Assembly (NCBI GenBank): GCA_947172415.1
Contig: OX359200.1
Location: 3,908,501 to 3,972,500 of the forward strand
Direction of reading: 5' to 3'
Source: Chondrosia reniformis
Lineage: Eukaryota; Porifera; Demospongiae; Chondrillida; Chondrillidae
DNA: 64,000 nucleotides
Part shown: piece after piece, positions 12,438-27,400 of the stretch
Numbering within the stretch: position 1 is the first letter of the stretch
Layout: each line of letters begins with the position of its first letter
The notes under the pieces: model-generated
Database searches by the model: none
What the model was told of the DNA's origin: nothing
What the model saw: the letters and a program-made list of their open reading frames with translations, nothing else
Position numbers and translations under genes: made by a program

Positions 12438-15400
12438 ATGCCAAATAAGGCGATTAAACTTTGCCGTCGTGAAAATCCAGCAAAAGGTTCATTTGAAGAG
12501 GCGTCTAACAGTGGTAAAGTCGACATGCCCGAAGAGGAATCGGATATTGACGTTGATATATTTGGAAGCACACTTAAAATTTCTGGTAAGCGAACCGCTT
12601 AACATACTCTAATAAGATATAGAAATAGTAAAGAGATTTCGTGATGTATAGAACTGCGCTGGTCCTCTATCAATTTTGTGACACTAAGGCAGACCTGAAG
12701 GTCACTTACTCGGAATAAGAGTACAGTATGAAGGTCGAACTGACCGGTGCTAACAACTTTGAATAGGAACTTAATGGAGATTTGAATGACTACAAAGTAG
12801 GAAATTAATGAAAGTCACAACACCCCTACTGAGTAAGAGCTGGATCGACGCTTTTTAAGACCATTAAGTACGATGCCTACTTAACTAGAGAAATATCTGT
12901 CCTTTATTATCCAACCTTTTAGTTACGTACGTACCTTAAAGGCTTTACACACATGTAATTTTCAACGAGCACCACAAACGCGAATACGAGACAGTGTAAT
13001 ACGATGCTACGTGATAGTTTGACTTTTGGCTGTGAAGCTGAAAAGGTTACAATTTAGGGAAAGTTTCATGCAATCTATTGTGTACCTTGTTTCAATTTCG
13101 TCTAGCTCAGCAGTTAGGAAATGGCTTTTCATTGGTTGACTACCCCACCTGCCGCTGTTGAATATGTCATGTACGTATAGACCCAAAGTGTTCTGTCATG
13201 TCGTTACCTGGTATACGTGAAACATAAGCTACATAGCAAGCTGGTATCGTGTCCTTGCAATCTTGTTTTGTTCATTTGATGCTACAAAGCCCTTCAACGT
13301 TACAGATGGAAATAATTTTATGTTCCATTAGTGTACTTTTTTGAGTATAGTGTTAGTGTTGTTACTACTATAACATTTCTGATAGTGTTACAACCCTAGA
13401 TATCAGTGATGTATGTGTGCTGTAAGATGGGGTTTCAATTTGTCTATCTTGGTACCCAGCTACTTCACTCAATCTAGTCAATGGGGTTGCAGTGCTAAAA
13501 TCGAACTCACGGCCTAAGCTTTTTTTGGTTCAAAGCTATTCCATTTGTTTTACTTTCTAATGATACAATGTACGTAGTTTAGGTACCATGAATTAGGAGG
13601 CAATGTCTAAAATATCATGGTATACACTAGAGTTACTAGAGTTACATACGTACCTCATGTTACTGGAAGGGGCTGATGATCTAAGAGACAAAAGTGATTG
13701 AAGTCTACTTGATAAACAAACAGGTTTCCCTTTTTCCATATGTGGAGATGGCTTGGATGGACTTTGAGAAGTGTTTTGTGCTACATACTGTATTTAGGGT
13801 ATTAATATTTACTAGTCTAAAGACTTGTGGTTTCTGCATTAATAGATTAGATGACAGTCAGAGTGCAGTGAATAAGATATGAATTATAAAGTCTGAAGCA
13901 ACTAATAGTTAAAGAAATCTTGTGGAAAGCCCTAAAGCATCCTTACTCAAATTCTTTACAAAGGGTGGTTTAAATTGATTTCACTTAGAGGTTGTCAGCT
14001 AGTGAAGTGTACCTAATGACTATGCCATAATGAAACTGAAGTTTAACAGTTTTCATGCATACTAAGTAAGCAAAATACAATGTATTTATTAAAAGGTATA
14101 ATTGTTTTTTTTTTATTTGCAATATCTGGTTGTTGATTGAGTTTGATTCAGAGGTTGAAGTGATGTACATAGTTATAATTAAAGAAACAGATTATTAAAG
14201 ACAATAGAATTAAGGTGTGTTTATCCCAAGTTCAAAAAATAGTTTTACAACTAGAAACTACAGAAACAGACTTCAAGACATGTTGTTTTCTAGTGTGGAC
14301 AGGCCACTATACGGTTTCCCTTCCTACTGTGGGTAATTCCTTGACTACATTGGTAAAAACATTGCAAAAAGTTTAGATAACACTTAATGACCAATTTTTC
14401 CTTGTAAGGCATTTTGTTGTACTATTGGATATCTCTTCCTTCTTGCTTCAAAATTAATTTGTCTGATTCTAACCCTTGTAATCAGGGTGATTTATTCTCC
14501 AAGTGGAACTCCTGCTTTAATTTTTACCCATTATGAGATATTTCAAACTACACAAATAGAATTATTTACCTCAATTTTCTCTACATAAAATCCTTCTGTA
14601 CTCACTGTTTAGCTTTGGGTGCATGTACGTACAGGTAATGCACATTCTGTATTTTGGTTGCAGTGTATATACGTGTATAGCAGAGAGCTTATATTCTGAC
14701 TCTGGTAAATACAGCTGATTTAAGCTATGATAATTAGTATACATGCCTACATATATGTATGTTATTGAAGAGGCTGAGTGTAAGCAACACAAGTGTAGAT
14801 AGAAAACAATCGTTTTGACCCAGAGGTCTTCCTCAGTGACTGCTTAAATTAATAGGCTCTGTGGGATAGCCATCCGAATATTCTCTCTTGTCTTCTGCAT
14901 GGTAATCAGTTGTTGGAGACCATTGCTGGTGACAATCAATGCCAGAACAATGAATAAGTGGACTTTCTTCATTTTTGCATAACTGGTCCACTCTATATAA
15001 CTTTGTTTGGGGATGTATTTAGTAACCATTCCCTGCAGCCTTGAAGTTTATTTTATGAAAGTGGTTCAAATACAAAATGGAGACAGTATAACCTGTGGAC
15101 TGTCCAATACATATGTGATTATCATTGCAGTATGGCACTATTACAGTTTATGTTGTTATGTCTGTAGTGCTGTATAATGCATATCCCTGCCACCTCTGCA
15201 ATGCAACCTATTATGACTGATAGAATATTCTAAGAAAGAAAAGAAAAGACTCCTGTATCTTCATGTGGGAAAATGGTGTATTAGATTTTACATGTATGGT
15301 ATAACAGACATTAACATTGATTGGTATATACTTAGTCCTCATATTATTACGTATGTTCTTTTCTTTTATTTCTTCTTCTACTCCACTGGGCCATGTTTGA

Positions 15401-18400
15401 TCTACTATGTAGTTTTTAATTGGATTAATAACTTTTAAAACTGTTCATTTTGATAGCAATATTACCAACTATATATACTTTTACCAGTAGGTTTAAGTAG
15501 TATTGTCACCATTTTACCTGTAACATATCTTCTTTCAGCTGAGGAGAAGGCCCTAGTAACTGATAATGGCTTGATTTGTCTGAAAAAGAAGTTGTTGGTA
15601 GAAGGAAAGAAGGAAAGTGAACTGAGGACAGTGGTAAGATCTGACACATGACCAACAAGAAAGACCTTCTGTTGGTCATCCATTTTAAGCTGACTCACTC
15701 TCGACTCCTTCACATGTAATGTACGTACGTATGTCAAGCACATTCATGTATATATTAAATACATCTTAAGCTTGTATTTGTAAATCCTGAGTTAATTACA
15801 ATAACCTTGTATAAAAGCTGTGATAAGAATATGAATCATAAAGCTTGTGTATGGATATGCATCTTGAGGTACAGTGAGAGATTTACCACCATTACTCGTC
15901 ATATTTCTGGATATGTACATTTCCTTCTGGAATACCTTTCACTATAACTAGTAGACAAGGAGTCTCTATAAGCTGTGTAAGTGTGCTCTCCTGTAGCTAT
16001 GAGAGGCTTTATTTAAGTGTGGTCTCCTGTAGCTATGAGAGGCTTTATTTAAGTGTGCTCTCCTGTAGCTATGAGAGGCTTTATTTAAGTGTGCTCTCCT
16101 GTAGCTATGAGAGGCTTTATTTAAGTGTGCTCTCCTGTAGCTATGAGAGGCTTTATTTAAGTGTGCTCTCCTGTAGCTATGAGAGGCCTTATTTAAGTGT
16201 GCTCTCCTGTAGCTATGAGAGGCTTTATTTAAGTGTGCTCTCCTGTAGCTATGAGAGGCCTTATTTAAGTGTGCTCTCCTGTAGCTATGAGAGGCTTTAT
16301 TTAAGTGTGTTCTCCTGTAGCTAGGAGAGGCTTTATTTAAGTGTGTTCTCCTGTAGCTATGAGAGGCTTTATTTAAGTGTGCTCTCCTGTAGCTATGAGA
16401 GGCCTTATTTAAGTGTGCTCTCCTGTAGCTATGAGAGGCTTTATTTAAGTGTGCTCTCCTGTAGCTATGAGAGGCCTTATTTAAGTGTGCTCTCCTGTAG
16501 CTATGAGAGGCTTTATTTAAGTGTGTTCTCCTGTAGCTATGAGAGGCTTTATTTAAGTGTGCTCTCCTGTAGCTATGAGAGGCTTTATTTAAGTGTGCTC
16601 TCCTGTAGCTATGAGAGGCTTTATTTAAGTGTGCTCTCCTGTAGCTATGAGAGGCTTTATTTAAGTGTGTTCTCCTGTAGCTATGAGAGGCTTTATTTAA
16701 GTGTGTTCTCCTGTAGCTAGGAGAGGCTTTATTTAAGTGTGTTCTCCTGTAGCTAGGAGAGGCTTTATTTAAGTGTGTTCTCCTGTAGCTATGAGAGGCT
16801 TTATTTAAGTGTGCTCTCCTGTAGCTATGAGAGGCCTTATTTAAGTGTGTTCTCCTGTAGCTAGGAGAGGCTTTATTTAAGTGTGCTCTCCTGTAGCTAT
16901 GAGAGACACTGCTAAAGTGTGACCCTAAATGTGGTTTGAAAGCAAAATCTTCCTTTAAGACTACATACATAGATAGAACTGATATCTAATGGCACACTTA
17001 ATTGATGGTCTTTGCATACTGAATGTATTCTATTTTCAATGCTCTAATACTTTAATGTTTTCTTGGTATCTCACAGATAGTGACAAATTCTACTTGCTAT
17101 GTGCTGATGCATGGAAAAGGAGGACTCAAGGTATGTGTATGATATATTGCTGTATGTACATGCTGAAGTGTAGAGTGCTGGTATTTTCTCTCTGTTGAGA
17201 TATTTACATATGTACATGGATAAGGTATCCTTGTTTAGAGGTGGGTACAGTGTGATATACATTTATGGAGGTGCTAATGTGGGGTGTCCCTATTGGAAAA
17301 TTCACAGACTAGTGAATTGATTTATTAAAGTCTGTTGAATATTCAAGTTCATTTTCTAAGTTGTATCTCTGTATTTACGTATATGTAAATTGTTTTGATG
17401 CATGTGGAATATAGTTGACTTAGAAACACCCTTTTTCTCCACAGTTTCTCTGTGCAGAGTTTTGTATATAGTGTTAAATGATGACTATTGATTAGCAGCT
17501 TTTACTTAACTTACTGTAACAATATGTACGACAGTGTGAAGCTGTATGTTGCAGTTGGTAGCTGCTAAATATTGACCTTAGCATGTTTTCTACGTTGCTG
17601 TTAACTTCAGTGGTTATTTTATTTCTTTTAGTTAGACTTAGATATTTTGGTGATGCTGTTACATATGTACGTACGTACGTATATTGGTACCTTTAACTGT
17701 ACAATATATACTATATGCATTTTTTACCATTGGTTCAATGCATTTTTCGATTGGTTTAAGGCTTTTCACATTGATTTAATTGGACTTTCGGATTGGTTTA
17801 ACGTTTTGCATTTGCAATTAGTACTTTATAAAAAATTTGCTTTTACTGATAAAATAGAGTGCAGTCACTTAGGATTAACCAAATATATTCTAGATATGTC
17901 TGCATTATAGAATCACTGTCCTAAAAACTTCTGATCTTGTCTATCTACGTACATAGAGAGTCTCCTTCCACTCTCTGCTGTCTTCAAGAGTAACTTTGGC
18001 TAAATGTCCTATAATGCACTCTGTTTTATTGTTACAAACAAATGAAAAGCATGAATTGCAATTTCAAATACATATGATAAGCCAATCTGAATGTTCATTA
18101 AATCAACATGAAAATGCTTTTTTAAGGCAATCAAAAACTGTATTATTATTACCAATGCACATGTATATTTATCTAGCAGCTGCATGTAGTGCTTTGATGT
18201 ATATGTACTTTGATGTTTAATGATTCATTTTAGATTGAAACCAGTTTCCATTTTCTAAAGATTTTAAAGATAACTAGTAGTGAAGAGAAGTCAGTGAGTA
18301 GCTACTAATTAGGCAGTACGTAAACTGTGCACATTGTGAATTGAGCTGTCCAGGGCACATACGTACATATGTACGTATGCCTATGTGCGTATGAAGTAAA

Positions 18401-21400
18401 TGGTGATCTACATACATATTAAATGTTGGTATATGTTTACTAGATATTAGCAGCCACATATATGAGCTACGTATTTATGATTCAACATGTTTATCTTTTA
18501 AGAGGTCATCCAATTGTTAGTTCCTCCCTCTTTGTTAGGTGGCATTCCATTTAGTTGGGGAAGCTAAACCAAGAGAATACAAAGCTGAAAATGATGATTT
18601 CATTCTTGACATTGTTACTGCTATTGTTGGACACTTGAAAAACACACTCTCCTTAACTCCATACCAGTAAGTTGGGACAGATTCCTGGCTAATGTTTACA
18701 TTGTATTGCCAATGCTACATTATTTGATTTGTGACTGTTTGCCCAAGGGCACCTCTTAAATTAGTATTTGTAAGGACTATGCATGAAATATGTTGAGGTT
18801 GTGTAATGCATATTGAGGTTGTGTTTGTAAAGACTTTGTTGTGTTTCTATCTTAACCTTTTTGTTGCAAAAGGTACTCTATTGAACTATATACAGAGACA
18901 GCTTAATAGAGGCCAGGGTTTGTACTTTCAGGGATTCTTTTATGGGGAAGTATGGGGGGCATTTGTACCCTTACCCTTGAGAACAAATAGCCAATTTTTA
19001 CTAGTAAACAAGCATTTTAAGCAGTAGGTTGCCCCCTATAAATGTTGATGTATTGTATTAACTCCCCCCTTGTGATATTTCTGAGAGAAGCCTTTATTTG
19101 GACAAATATGGTACCTTAGTTTTATTAGATTTTAGGGAGCTGGTCTCCAATTTCAGATGGCTTTTGTGGTAGCACTATATGTAGCGTTGTTGATTCATCT
19201 TGAATCTCATCTGCGTAAGTTGTTTAGTGAGTTTTAAGACTAAAGCCTTAATGGACATCCTTAATGACTGCATAGAGTGATCCATTGAAAATATCTCTAA
19301 GTTTATAGCATTAAAGTGTACATACTGTAGTTCTGTTTGCGTGTAAGAGACTTGCCTATTTTATGTTAGTGTGTGTATGACTCTATATACGTATGTAGCC
19401 TCTGGTATGTATATGTAGCCTCTAGTATGTACATACGTATATGTACGTACGTAGCCACTAGTACGTATATGTAGCCTATGTAGCCTCTAGTATGTATAGT
19501 ATGTAGTATACTGTGGCTAATTGATTGTTTTGTTTAGTGTAAATCTTATCTATGTGCTGTTTTAAAACAGATATATAGGGGTGGCTAATAGGCTGAGTAG
19601 TTTGGTATTGAGTAGCTCTCTTGACCTGGTTTAGTGACGTTGTTTAGCACTGTTTTGAGATATTGTGCTGGAGGCAGTTCACTTGGTTACATGTTTGCAA
19701 GATTTATGTTACTAATGTTCCCAATGGCTAAAAGGTTAGCTGTAGAAACTGAATTACAGTTGTTCAGTGGTGATTAGACGCATATTTCTGGGAGAACATT
19801 ATAATATTATGTTGCTAGTGTACATTACATACGTACTTGCTCAACTTCAACTACGTATATCTGCTTGAGTAAGAGTATATTCTATAGTTTTCTGTGGTTG
19901 GAATATTGTCTCATTCATTCTCTAAGTAAGTTAGCTATAATAGCTATTCCTTGTTTTACTTACTCAGCAATGCATTATTTTGAACCTGTTAGCTCTTACC
20001 ACACCACTGCCAGAGTAAGCGTGAAATATGTATTGTAGCTCACAATTGTAGCTAAGTGGTAGAGCAACTAGTACTGGTGGTCATAACCGTCTGTCCTGGA
20101 TTCAATTCCCAACACTTTCTACTTTCTTTTTTTCCGTCTTCATGAAGTTTGAGACTGATTATAATTACTTGTGGTTTGATGAAAAGGTATACGAGTCATA
20201 GAAGTGTGTATTCCAGTTGACCAAACTGAAACGTATTTGATATTTAGCAAGTTTACTTGTTTAATCATCAAATACTTGATAGTGTTGTTAATCATGATAA
20301 ATGATGTTGTGAATATTCAAAGTACTAATACAGTATGTGCTTGGGACATACTCTAACTCTACATTTGACATACTCTACATAGGACTTACTCTAGGACATA
20401 CTCTACGTACATAGGACTTGTACTCATAGGACATACTCTACATAGGACTTACTCATAGGACATACTCTACATAGGACTTACTCATAGGACATACTCTACA
20501 TAGGACTTACTCATAGGACATACTCTACATACGTGTAGGACTTACTCATAGGACATACTCTACATAGGACTTACTCATCTCTACATAGGATATATGTTTT
20601 TCTAATGACAGAAAAGCGACAGAAGAACCATGCCAATCTCTTTGCTACTCAGTAGAATTCAATTTCAGCGTGTGTTTGTCCCATCGTTAGAGGCCTACAG
20701 TGTACTTTCAATGGGCTTGATTGTGTCATTATATATAGTTCATCTCTTTTATTGTATATGGTTCATTTTCAATGTATTTAATGTATTTTTAGGAGGATAA
20801 TGTGTTGTAGACATTGTGTTGAATATATGGGAGTAACATGTCAGACTATAGCAGTTTCAACTAGAGAATTTGTTGTGTTGATGATGTAAGACTTTGAAAA
20901 AACTGAATGCACTGTTATTGAAAATATAATTAGAATGGGTATCATAGACTTATTGTATGTGGAGATACACAATCTGTATTTTCTGTGAATCATGCCATGT
21001 TCACCTTGTGTGCATGCACTTACTGGCAGACTGAAACTTAGATAGATATGCTATATACGTAGTTGTTAGACAGCAAGGATGAAAAAGTGATGTTACTAGT
21101 CCCAGGTTATTGTATTTCAATGGTGAGGTAACTGTATGACTGTGATGGTATTTCCTTTCCAAAATTCCACTGTTTATGTAAGTTTTACCCAAGTTTTATT
21201 CAGCATGACACATTATGCTTTATATAGCATGTTAATTCAAATGTATTAGTGAAGTACTGTATTCATCACCTTCCTACTTGCTGGTGTCATTAGGAAGTTG
21301 GTCAAAGTGAGTATGGAACCCAAACAGAGGCAAAATAAAGTTGACGAAGGCAGTACTAGATTGACTGAAAATATGACAAGCCCTGATTCCCATTCTGTAA

Positions 21401-24400
21401 ATGGGTTTGTAACTGTTTATGCTTTTCAGTGTAATTATTACGGTATACCAGTCAGTGAAGACACAGCCTGGGTAAGACAGTAGAATCCCAAGTGTTTTTA
21501 CCATTTCCCCTATTTTTTAAATTGTTTTATATCTTCTGCTTCATTTTAGAATATTAGTGAAATATACTTATCACATGGTTTTCGTATTCTAAAGCTAAAT
21601 GACTTTGAACAGAACAATCAAAAGTAAGAGGTTTATAATAGAATAAAACTCTGCCATAAAGTAAGGAGTTTCATTAAATAACGAATTTCTTTAAATTGGG
21701 ATATCTCTCCAATTGAATGTGTATAGCCTTTTCTCTGAATATGTACTCCAATGATCTAACTTTTTAGCTATTGAATACATATGTACATAGCACATTCTTA
21801 TATCCCTATTTGCATATGTTGCTCTTAATACTCTAATTTGTGTCACTGTCGTCTTGCATGTGTCTGTATACAATACCATTCCCTTGAGCCGGGACAGCAT
21901 TTGGGACAGAATGTGTGTCCAGTGAAGGAAGAAGATAAGAAAACTGTATCCTTATCAAATGCTTGGTTGTTTTTATTCACGGCTTTCTTTATCATTATAG
22001 ACATTTAGAAAACGGTGTCTCAGTTGGTTTACGTTTGTGTACTTTAGAGTTTTGCTACCTTTGGTTTCTGCTCTGGAACACAATGAGTACTTTGAAGGAG
22101 TTGAGGAGAAGGACAATGAACTATCTTCCGATGTCTTGACAGCTTTGGCTGGTGTCCTACAGAATCAACACAGACATGGCTTTAAGACACTAATATTGAG
22201 CTATGCAGGACTCAAGAGGTAATCCCTTTAATAGAAGTGGATCAGATCCCTATAGTGGAATATTCTTTTACTCACAATGATAAAAAGCTATATACACCTG
22301 TGTAGCACCTTGTTTTGCTTTTAAAGCCTTTTTCTGTAGGAAGTTACTTGGTTTTCATTTTCATTAATTACCCATTGCTTTACATGTTGGACTAAAAATG
22401 AAGGCTATGTTTAGATTTGTGAATGTAAAACATATAGGCTGTACAGTTGAGTGTACTTCTGTAGTGGTTTTATAGTATTCATGTAAATATTTCAATGTTG
22501 GCAATTTGCTTTAATAGTGAATATTCTTGTAACTGTGTTAAACTTAACTTTTGGATGGTTCATCTTCCGATTCTTTGAGTGTCTAAAGATGCAGTTTAGT
22601 AAATCTTTGTCGGACATTTCAACCCTGAGGGTTTTCTTAAGTCATAAAAGAACTTCATATACTATATAAGAACTATTCAGGGTTTGAAATGTCCGACAAA
22701 AGATTTATGATTTATGAAGTTCAAAAATGCTTCATCCCAAAATTTGTGAATGTATGTACGTATGTAATGTATTGTACATTTGTTTTTGTTCAGTAGTATA
22801 CCTATATACCTTTTATGTAGAATTTACTCCTTGTATTATGCATTTATGTTAGCTGTTCATTTTCTATAGTGTGTATTATTATTATTTTATTGCAAGTATT
22901 TTGTAGATTGGTATATTATCACACTCTCTAGTTTTACTTCTTGCATTAATAAGGTTACCAAAGAGTAGACATATTCTGTAAGCTACCTCAACTCAATAAT
23001 GGAATTATTCAGTAAATTCAAAATTTCATAATTAACCGTATAAATTGTGTGTGACTATTGCAATAGCTTACATCCCTGTTCATTATTATACATACGTACA
23101 TACATGAGTACTGTGTGGTTGTTAGGATTGAATATGGTCACTGACTTGAAACTTAGGTATTATCTTTGTATAGTGCTTCTGTTGTGAAACTGCTGAATGC
23201 AGTGAAGGCCAATCCAAAATCAGCTCTCAGTCACTTGGATCTCTCAGGAAATCGTCTTGATGACCACTGTCTGGAAGCCCTATGTCAGATGTGCTCAAGT
23301 CTGTCACATGGACTTACAACCCTTAAACTGTCCAATTGCGGGATTACACTGAAAGGTTGGTCTTACTGCAATGTTCATCTTTTTGTACTTCTAAACATTG
23401 GCTGGAGAACATATTCTGGGCAAAGTCGAGATTAGTACTGCATCCTGGAAGGGGTAGTATGTCTCTATCTTGTTTTGGTCCTAACTAGTGTTCCTAATCG
23501 GCCTCTTGGTATGGGACTTGGTGCCAAGAGAATTCAATTATACTTTGATGGTCTTTGATCCCCAGATATACAAAAAGCTGCCAAGCTATGGGCTGATGGA
23601 CATAATGTGATTGATTAGGCTCTTCAGTATTGATGTCATGCCTGGTAATGGGGCATGTTGACCTTAGCCAGAAACAGATTTCCTGTTAGATTAACTTTAA
23701 TGACACTAGCTTTGCATTGAAATCACTTATCCATTACAATGCATTTAAAACTTTCTCTTCTTTTTTCAGTTTGTAGCTATTTTGATATAAGTAGGATGTA
23801 CTGCGTATACAAAACTATACAAAAATGTTTTTACTGGTGGCAATGTTATATTGGTAGGTGCTGCAATGTTAGCCAGTAGTCTAAAGGAGAACAAACACAT
23901 GACGACATCTCTATCCCATCTGGATTTAAGTGGAAATACTTTAGGGCCTGATTCGCAAGCATCACTCAGTTTTCTAGCTGAACCTAATGCTGTTGCAACG
24001 CTTGGACTCTCAAAGACATCTATCACATATGATTTGGTAAGAAGTACATAGTGGAAGGCTTTATATTGGAACTGTATTACTAGTACTAGCCTTTAAATTG
24101 GTCCTGTGTCTCCATAGCAAGAGAATAAATGTATCTACTATTTACTGCATCTCCTATCCTTTTGGTTCTCTAGTTGTTTCCTGCTCTGTTTAGAGGGTGT
24201 ACACAATCACTTATCACTTTAGACATTTCTGACAACAAGACACCAAAGTAAGTAATTGATTCAGAAAATTAGGGGAACTTTAAGATCGGAAGCCGATCTT
24301 AAAGCATCATTAAACTCTGGATATTACCCCTGCCCATTCATGTCTACTGAGGAGCACAATGAGTCGATGGGTGGAACCAAAGTCTCCCCTGCCTCTCAAA

Positions 24401-27400
24401 AGATTATGTATTAGTGGTCAGCCACACCTTTGGCTGTACTCCTATCTGCTGATAAGGAAACCACAAGCGTTTTGATTGTGGGAATACTTATTAACAGACT
24501 AGCCACTCAAACTACAATCGTATGCCATACTGATGAGTCCTAAAGAGGACAAAACTGTCTATAGCTCGACCATCTTTTTGAGTGGCTAGGGGTAGGGGGA
24601 GACTTTGGTTACCAGCAAGCTAACTTTGGTTCCTCCTATCACCTCATTGTGCTCCTCAGGGGACATGAGTGGGCAGGGGTAATATCCAGAGTTCAATGAT
24701 GATGATAAGTAACTGACTGTCCCACCAGTTCTCCCACCCAGTGGAGGTGCTGCAGTCACTCTGTTAATAGATATGTTTTTGTTGTAGGAAAAGCAAAGCT
24801 GGACCTCCTCCTCTACAGAAAATACAGCAGGTATGTGCCAGCACTGATGCTTTATGCACACATGTACGTATATAAAATATTTAAGCCTGTACCCATAGTC
24901 AAATATGTATGTATCCTGAATGGTCTAAAAATTGGAGTACAACTTCAATGATTCTTTTTGCAATTGAATAGGGCCATTGAAAAATTTAAAACACCATTTT
25001 CCTACATGCTGTGCCTATTCTGTAAAAAAGTCTATAGGGGAACTAAACCTGGAGAGAGCTTTAGATGAAGATACAGGTCCTGGACTCTTTTCTTTCTTCT
25101 TTATCTTAATCTTCTGTGAATCCATTGTTATATTTGCCGAGATTGTACTGGTGTATCATTTTCTGCTGATTCCTTCTGAATCAATGATTTTTTTCAATTC
25201 CCTCATTTTCTTCAGTCTGAGCTAATTTTGCTGACTACTACTAGGTACCACTCATGTAAGGCTTCATTGACATTAGCGTAGCATGAGATTCTGTGTCACT
25301 TTCTAGCTTGAATTTTGCCGGACGTATTACTCTCAAAGAGCTGCCAAATACTTTCGTTGTTTTGTAGGATACCTGTAATTTGAGTCTTTACACATTTGAA
25401 GGACACAGTCAGCTCACCTATACTCACTCTCAGCTCACCTGTACGTACGTATGTCCATCTTTGGTTCCATTTCTAAAGCCTAATTACTTTCACCAATTCC
25501 TTTTGACTTATGTAGACTCTTTTGCTTTTATATTCACTTAAGCTGCCTATTACTTAATATATACAGCACTTAAAAAAATTGGTCTTATTTTTAGCTATGA
25601 CTTATGTGTAGGTAAGAGACAGTTTGACATTTAGACATTTTCTCCTCTTGTTGCAGTTGTTTCTCTTATGCTTCCTGTAGTCTCCTCACTTTTTCTTGGT
25701 GATATTTCTAGAATTGTCCCATATGACCGTTATGGCTTTGTTAGGCTTGGAAAGATTCTTCCTCTAATTGGCTTGTGGATGAACTGTGACTACTGCCGGA
25801 TGAGGTAGATGGCTGTCCAGCAGACAATGATGATTGTACTGAGGTTTATGGCTGTCCAGCAAACAGTGTTGGTTGTACTGAGGTGGATGGCTGTCCAGCA
25901 AACAGTGTTGGTTGTACTGAGGTGAATGGCTGTCCAGCAAACAGTGTTGGTTGTACTGAGGTGAATGGCTGTCCAGCAAACAGTGTTGGTTGTACTGAGG
26001 TGAATGGCTGTCCAGCAGACGATGATGGTTCTCCACGTGACTGCATGAATCTCAATAAAACAATGTGAAATCAACAAACATTTCACATTCTTTGTCTGAA
26101 GAATATTCCACCTCACTTACGTACGTATGTGAAGGACATGTACTTTCTCCATCTTGTTCAGCTGCTTTGTTTTTATCATATCATTGCTTATAACTTTGTT
26201 GGATACCTTGCCATTGCAGTTTTCCTAATATCTTTCATTAAGAAATTTAGTTTTTATTATTCCTTGTAATTGTTTCTAAATGGTCTTAATGATCTTGTCA
26301 GACCAGATAGCTAACGGTGCAGCTATTTCTTTTTCTGTCCTAATTTGCCCATGATCCACTCTCAAGTCTCACCCTGTTGAGGAGTAGTTTTGAGCTTGCT
26401 TTTAAAAATGTTTAATTCACATAAAACACTGTGTGAATACTTAACTCGGGTTGAAACTGGGTCAAACACACTTTTCAAGTGCTCATATACGTAAAAGGGG
26501 TATAGGAGTATAAAGGCTTTGCTTTCCTTATTAATTTTGAGATTTGCTGTTTCATTCAACTGAAGCCATTCTTTTCTTTTTGACTTAGGAAATGTTTGGT
26601 TTAAATTAATATGTTTCCATCATCCTGTACAGTTCTTTGCTTCTGTGGTTGCCTTGAAAGAAGCTAACATGGGTAATACAAGTACAACATCAGATGTTGC
26701 AAAGTGAGTGTGGTTTTCAGCTGTGTTGCCGCACTAGTAAAGAGTAATTAGCTATCAGTTTATATTGATACAATGTCCTGTATTGACTTTATATTTCTAT
26801 ATACTTGTGTAGGTCACATTGTGATTTCTGTACATTTTGTTCATGTTTCTCAATCACTTTGTTCTTTTAAGACGTTCATTTGTAATTTAGTTAATGCAAT
26901 TTATAGTAAATTAAGGATTAGCTTACTAAAAGAGAACGTGACAAATTGATGTAATAACACAGTTACTGCTTAACCATGACGGGTGACTGAAAATGTAAGG
27001 CTGTATACCAAGCCTAGTCAGATAGCTATGCATTGCAGATTTTGTTAATTCCATCTGGAAAATACATCATATGTAACAAAATAAAAGAAACTTTTTGAAG
27101 TATGGGTAAAAGCTATGGAAACATAAACACAATATTAGGAAGTACGTAGGTACATATTTACATGTATTTTCTGTATAATACACTATGTTTCTATTAAAAG
27201 GGTAATCTTGGAAGGTCTGAAGGATAATCCACACTTAAGTCAAATCAAGCTGAGCCTTAGTCAGGCTGAGGTATGTTTTACGGTTAACCTGTAGTGGTAT
27301 GGATAATAAGGTACATTGTAGTGGTAGCTTGTACTACATATTTATGTATATGATAACAGAGTAGAGGATATAGATGAGGGCTTTAAATGGTAAACTATAA

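Larger units (their letters stand above)
12438..21471 (+). other. CARMIL exons 1-5: PH-like domain
   Basis: Exons are 12438-12585, 15539-15633, 17077-17130, 18539-18666 and 21294-21471 (about residues 1-201). The reading includes LKISAEEKALVTDNGLICL, KGGLKVAFHLVGEA, ILDIVTAIVGHL and KVSMEP. These align with the vertebrate CARMIL PH domain and the KKVSMEPSER stretch that follows it. In the family this domain binds membrane phospholipid. Phases at the joins are 1, 0, 0, 2 and 0. Confidence 0.88.

Noticed and set aside
13440-13530. Second tRNA-like SINE on the - strand
   Set aside because: Only a weak B-box-like GAGTTCGATTTT is visible and no A box at the right spacing.
15966-16970. 334-codon - strand frame of 12-residue repeats as a repeat protein gene
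   Set aside because: It is the translation of the 36-bp minisatellite inside CARMIL intron 2. The + strand is equally open and no promoter or splice context supports it.
20041-20115. Functional tRNA gene
   Set aside because: A and B boxes are present but acceptor and anticodon stems do not pair well.
20344-20588. CRISPR-like array
   Set aside because: Units are contiguous tandem copies with no unique spacers, in a eukaryotic intron.
21960-22047. Earlier acceptors for CARMIL exon 7 (near 22000 and 22009)
   Set aside because: One breaks the frame and the other adds residues absent from the family. The acceptor at 22047 gives an ungapped match.
25764-26116. Overlapping - strand repeat frames as a secreted or structural repeat protein
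   Set aside because: A 39-bp unit keeps all frames open. It lies within CARMIL intron 11.
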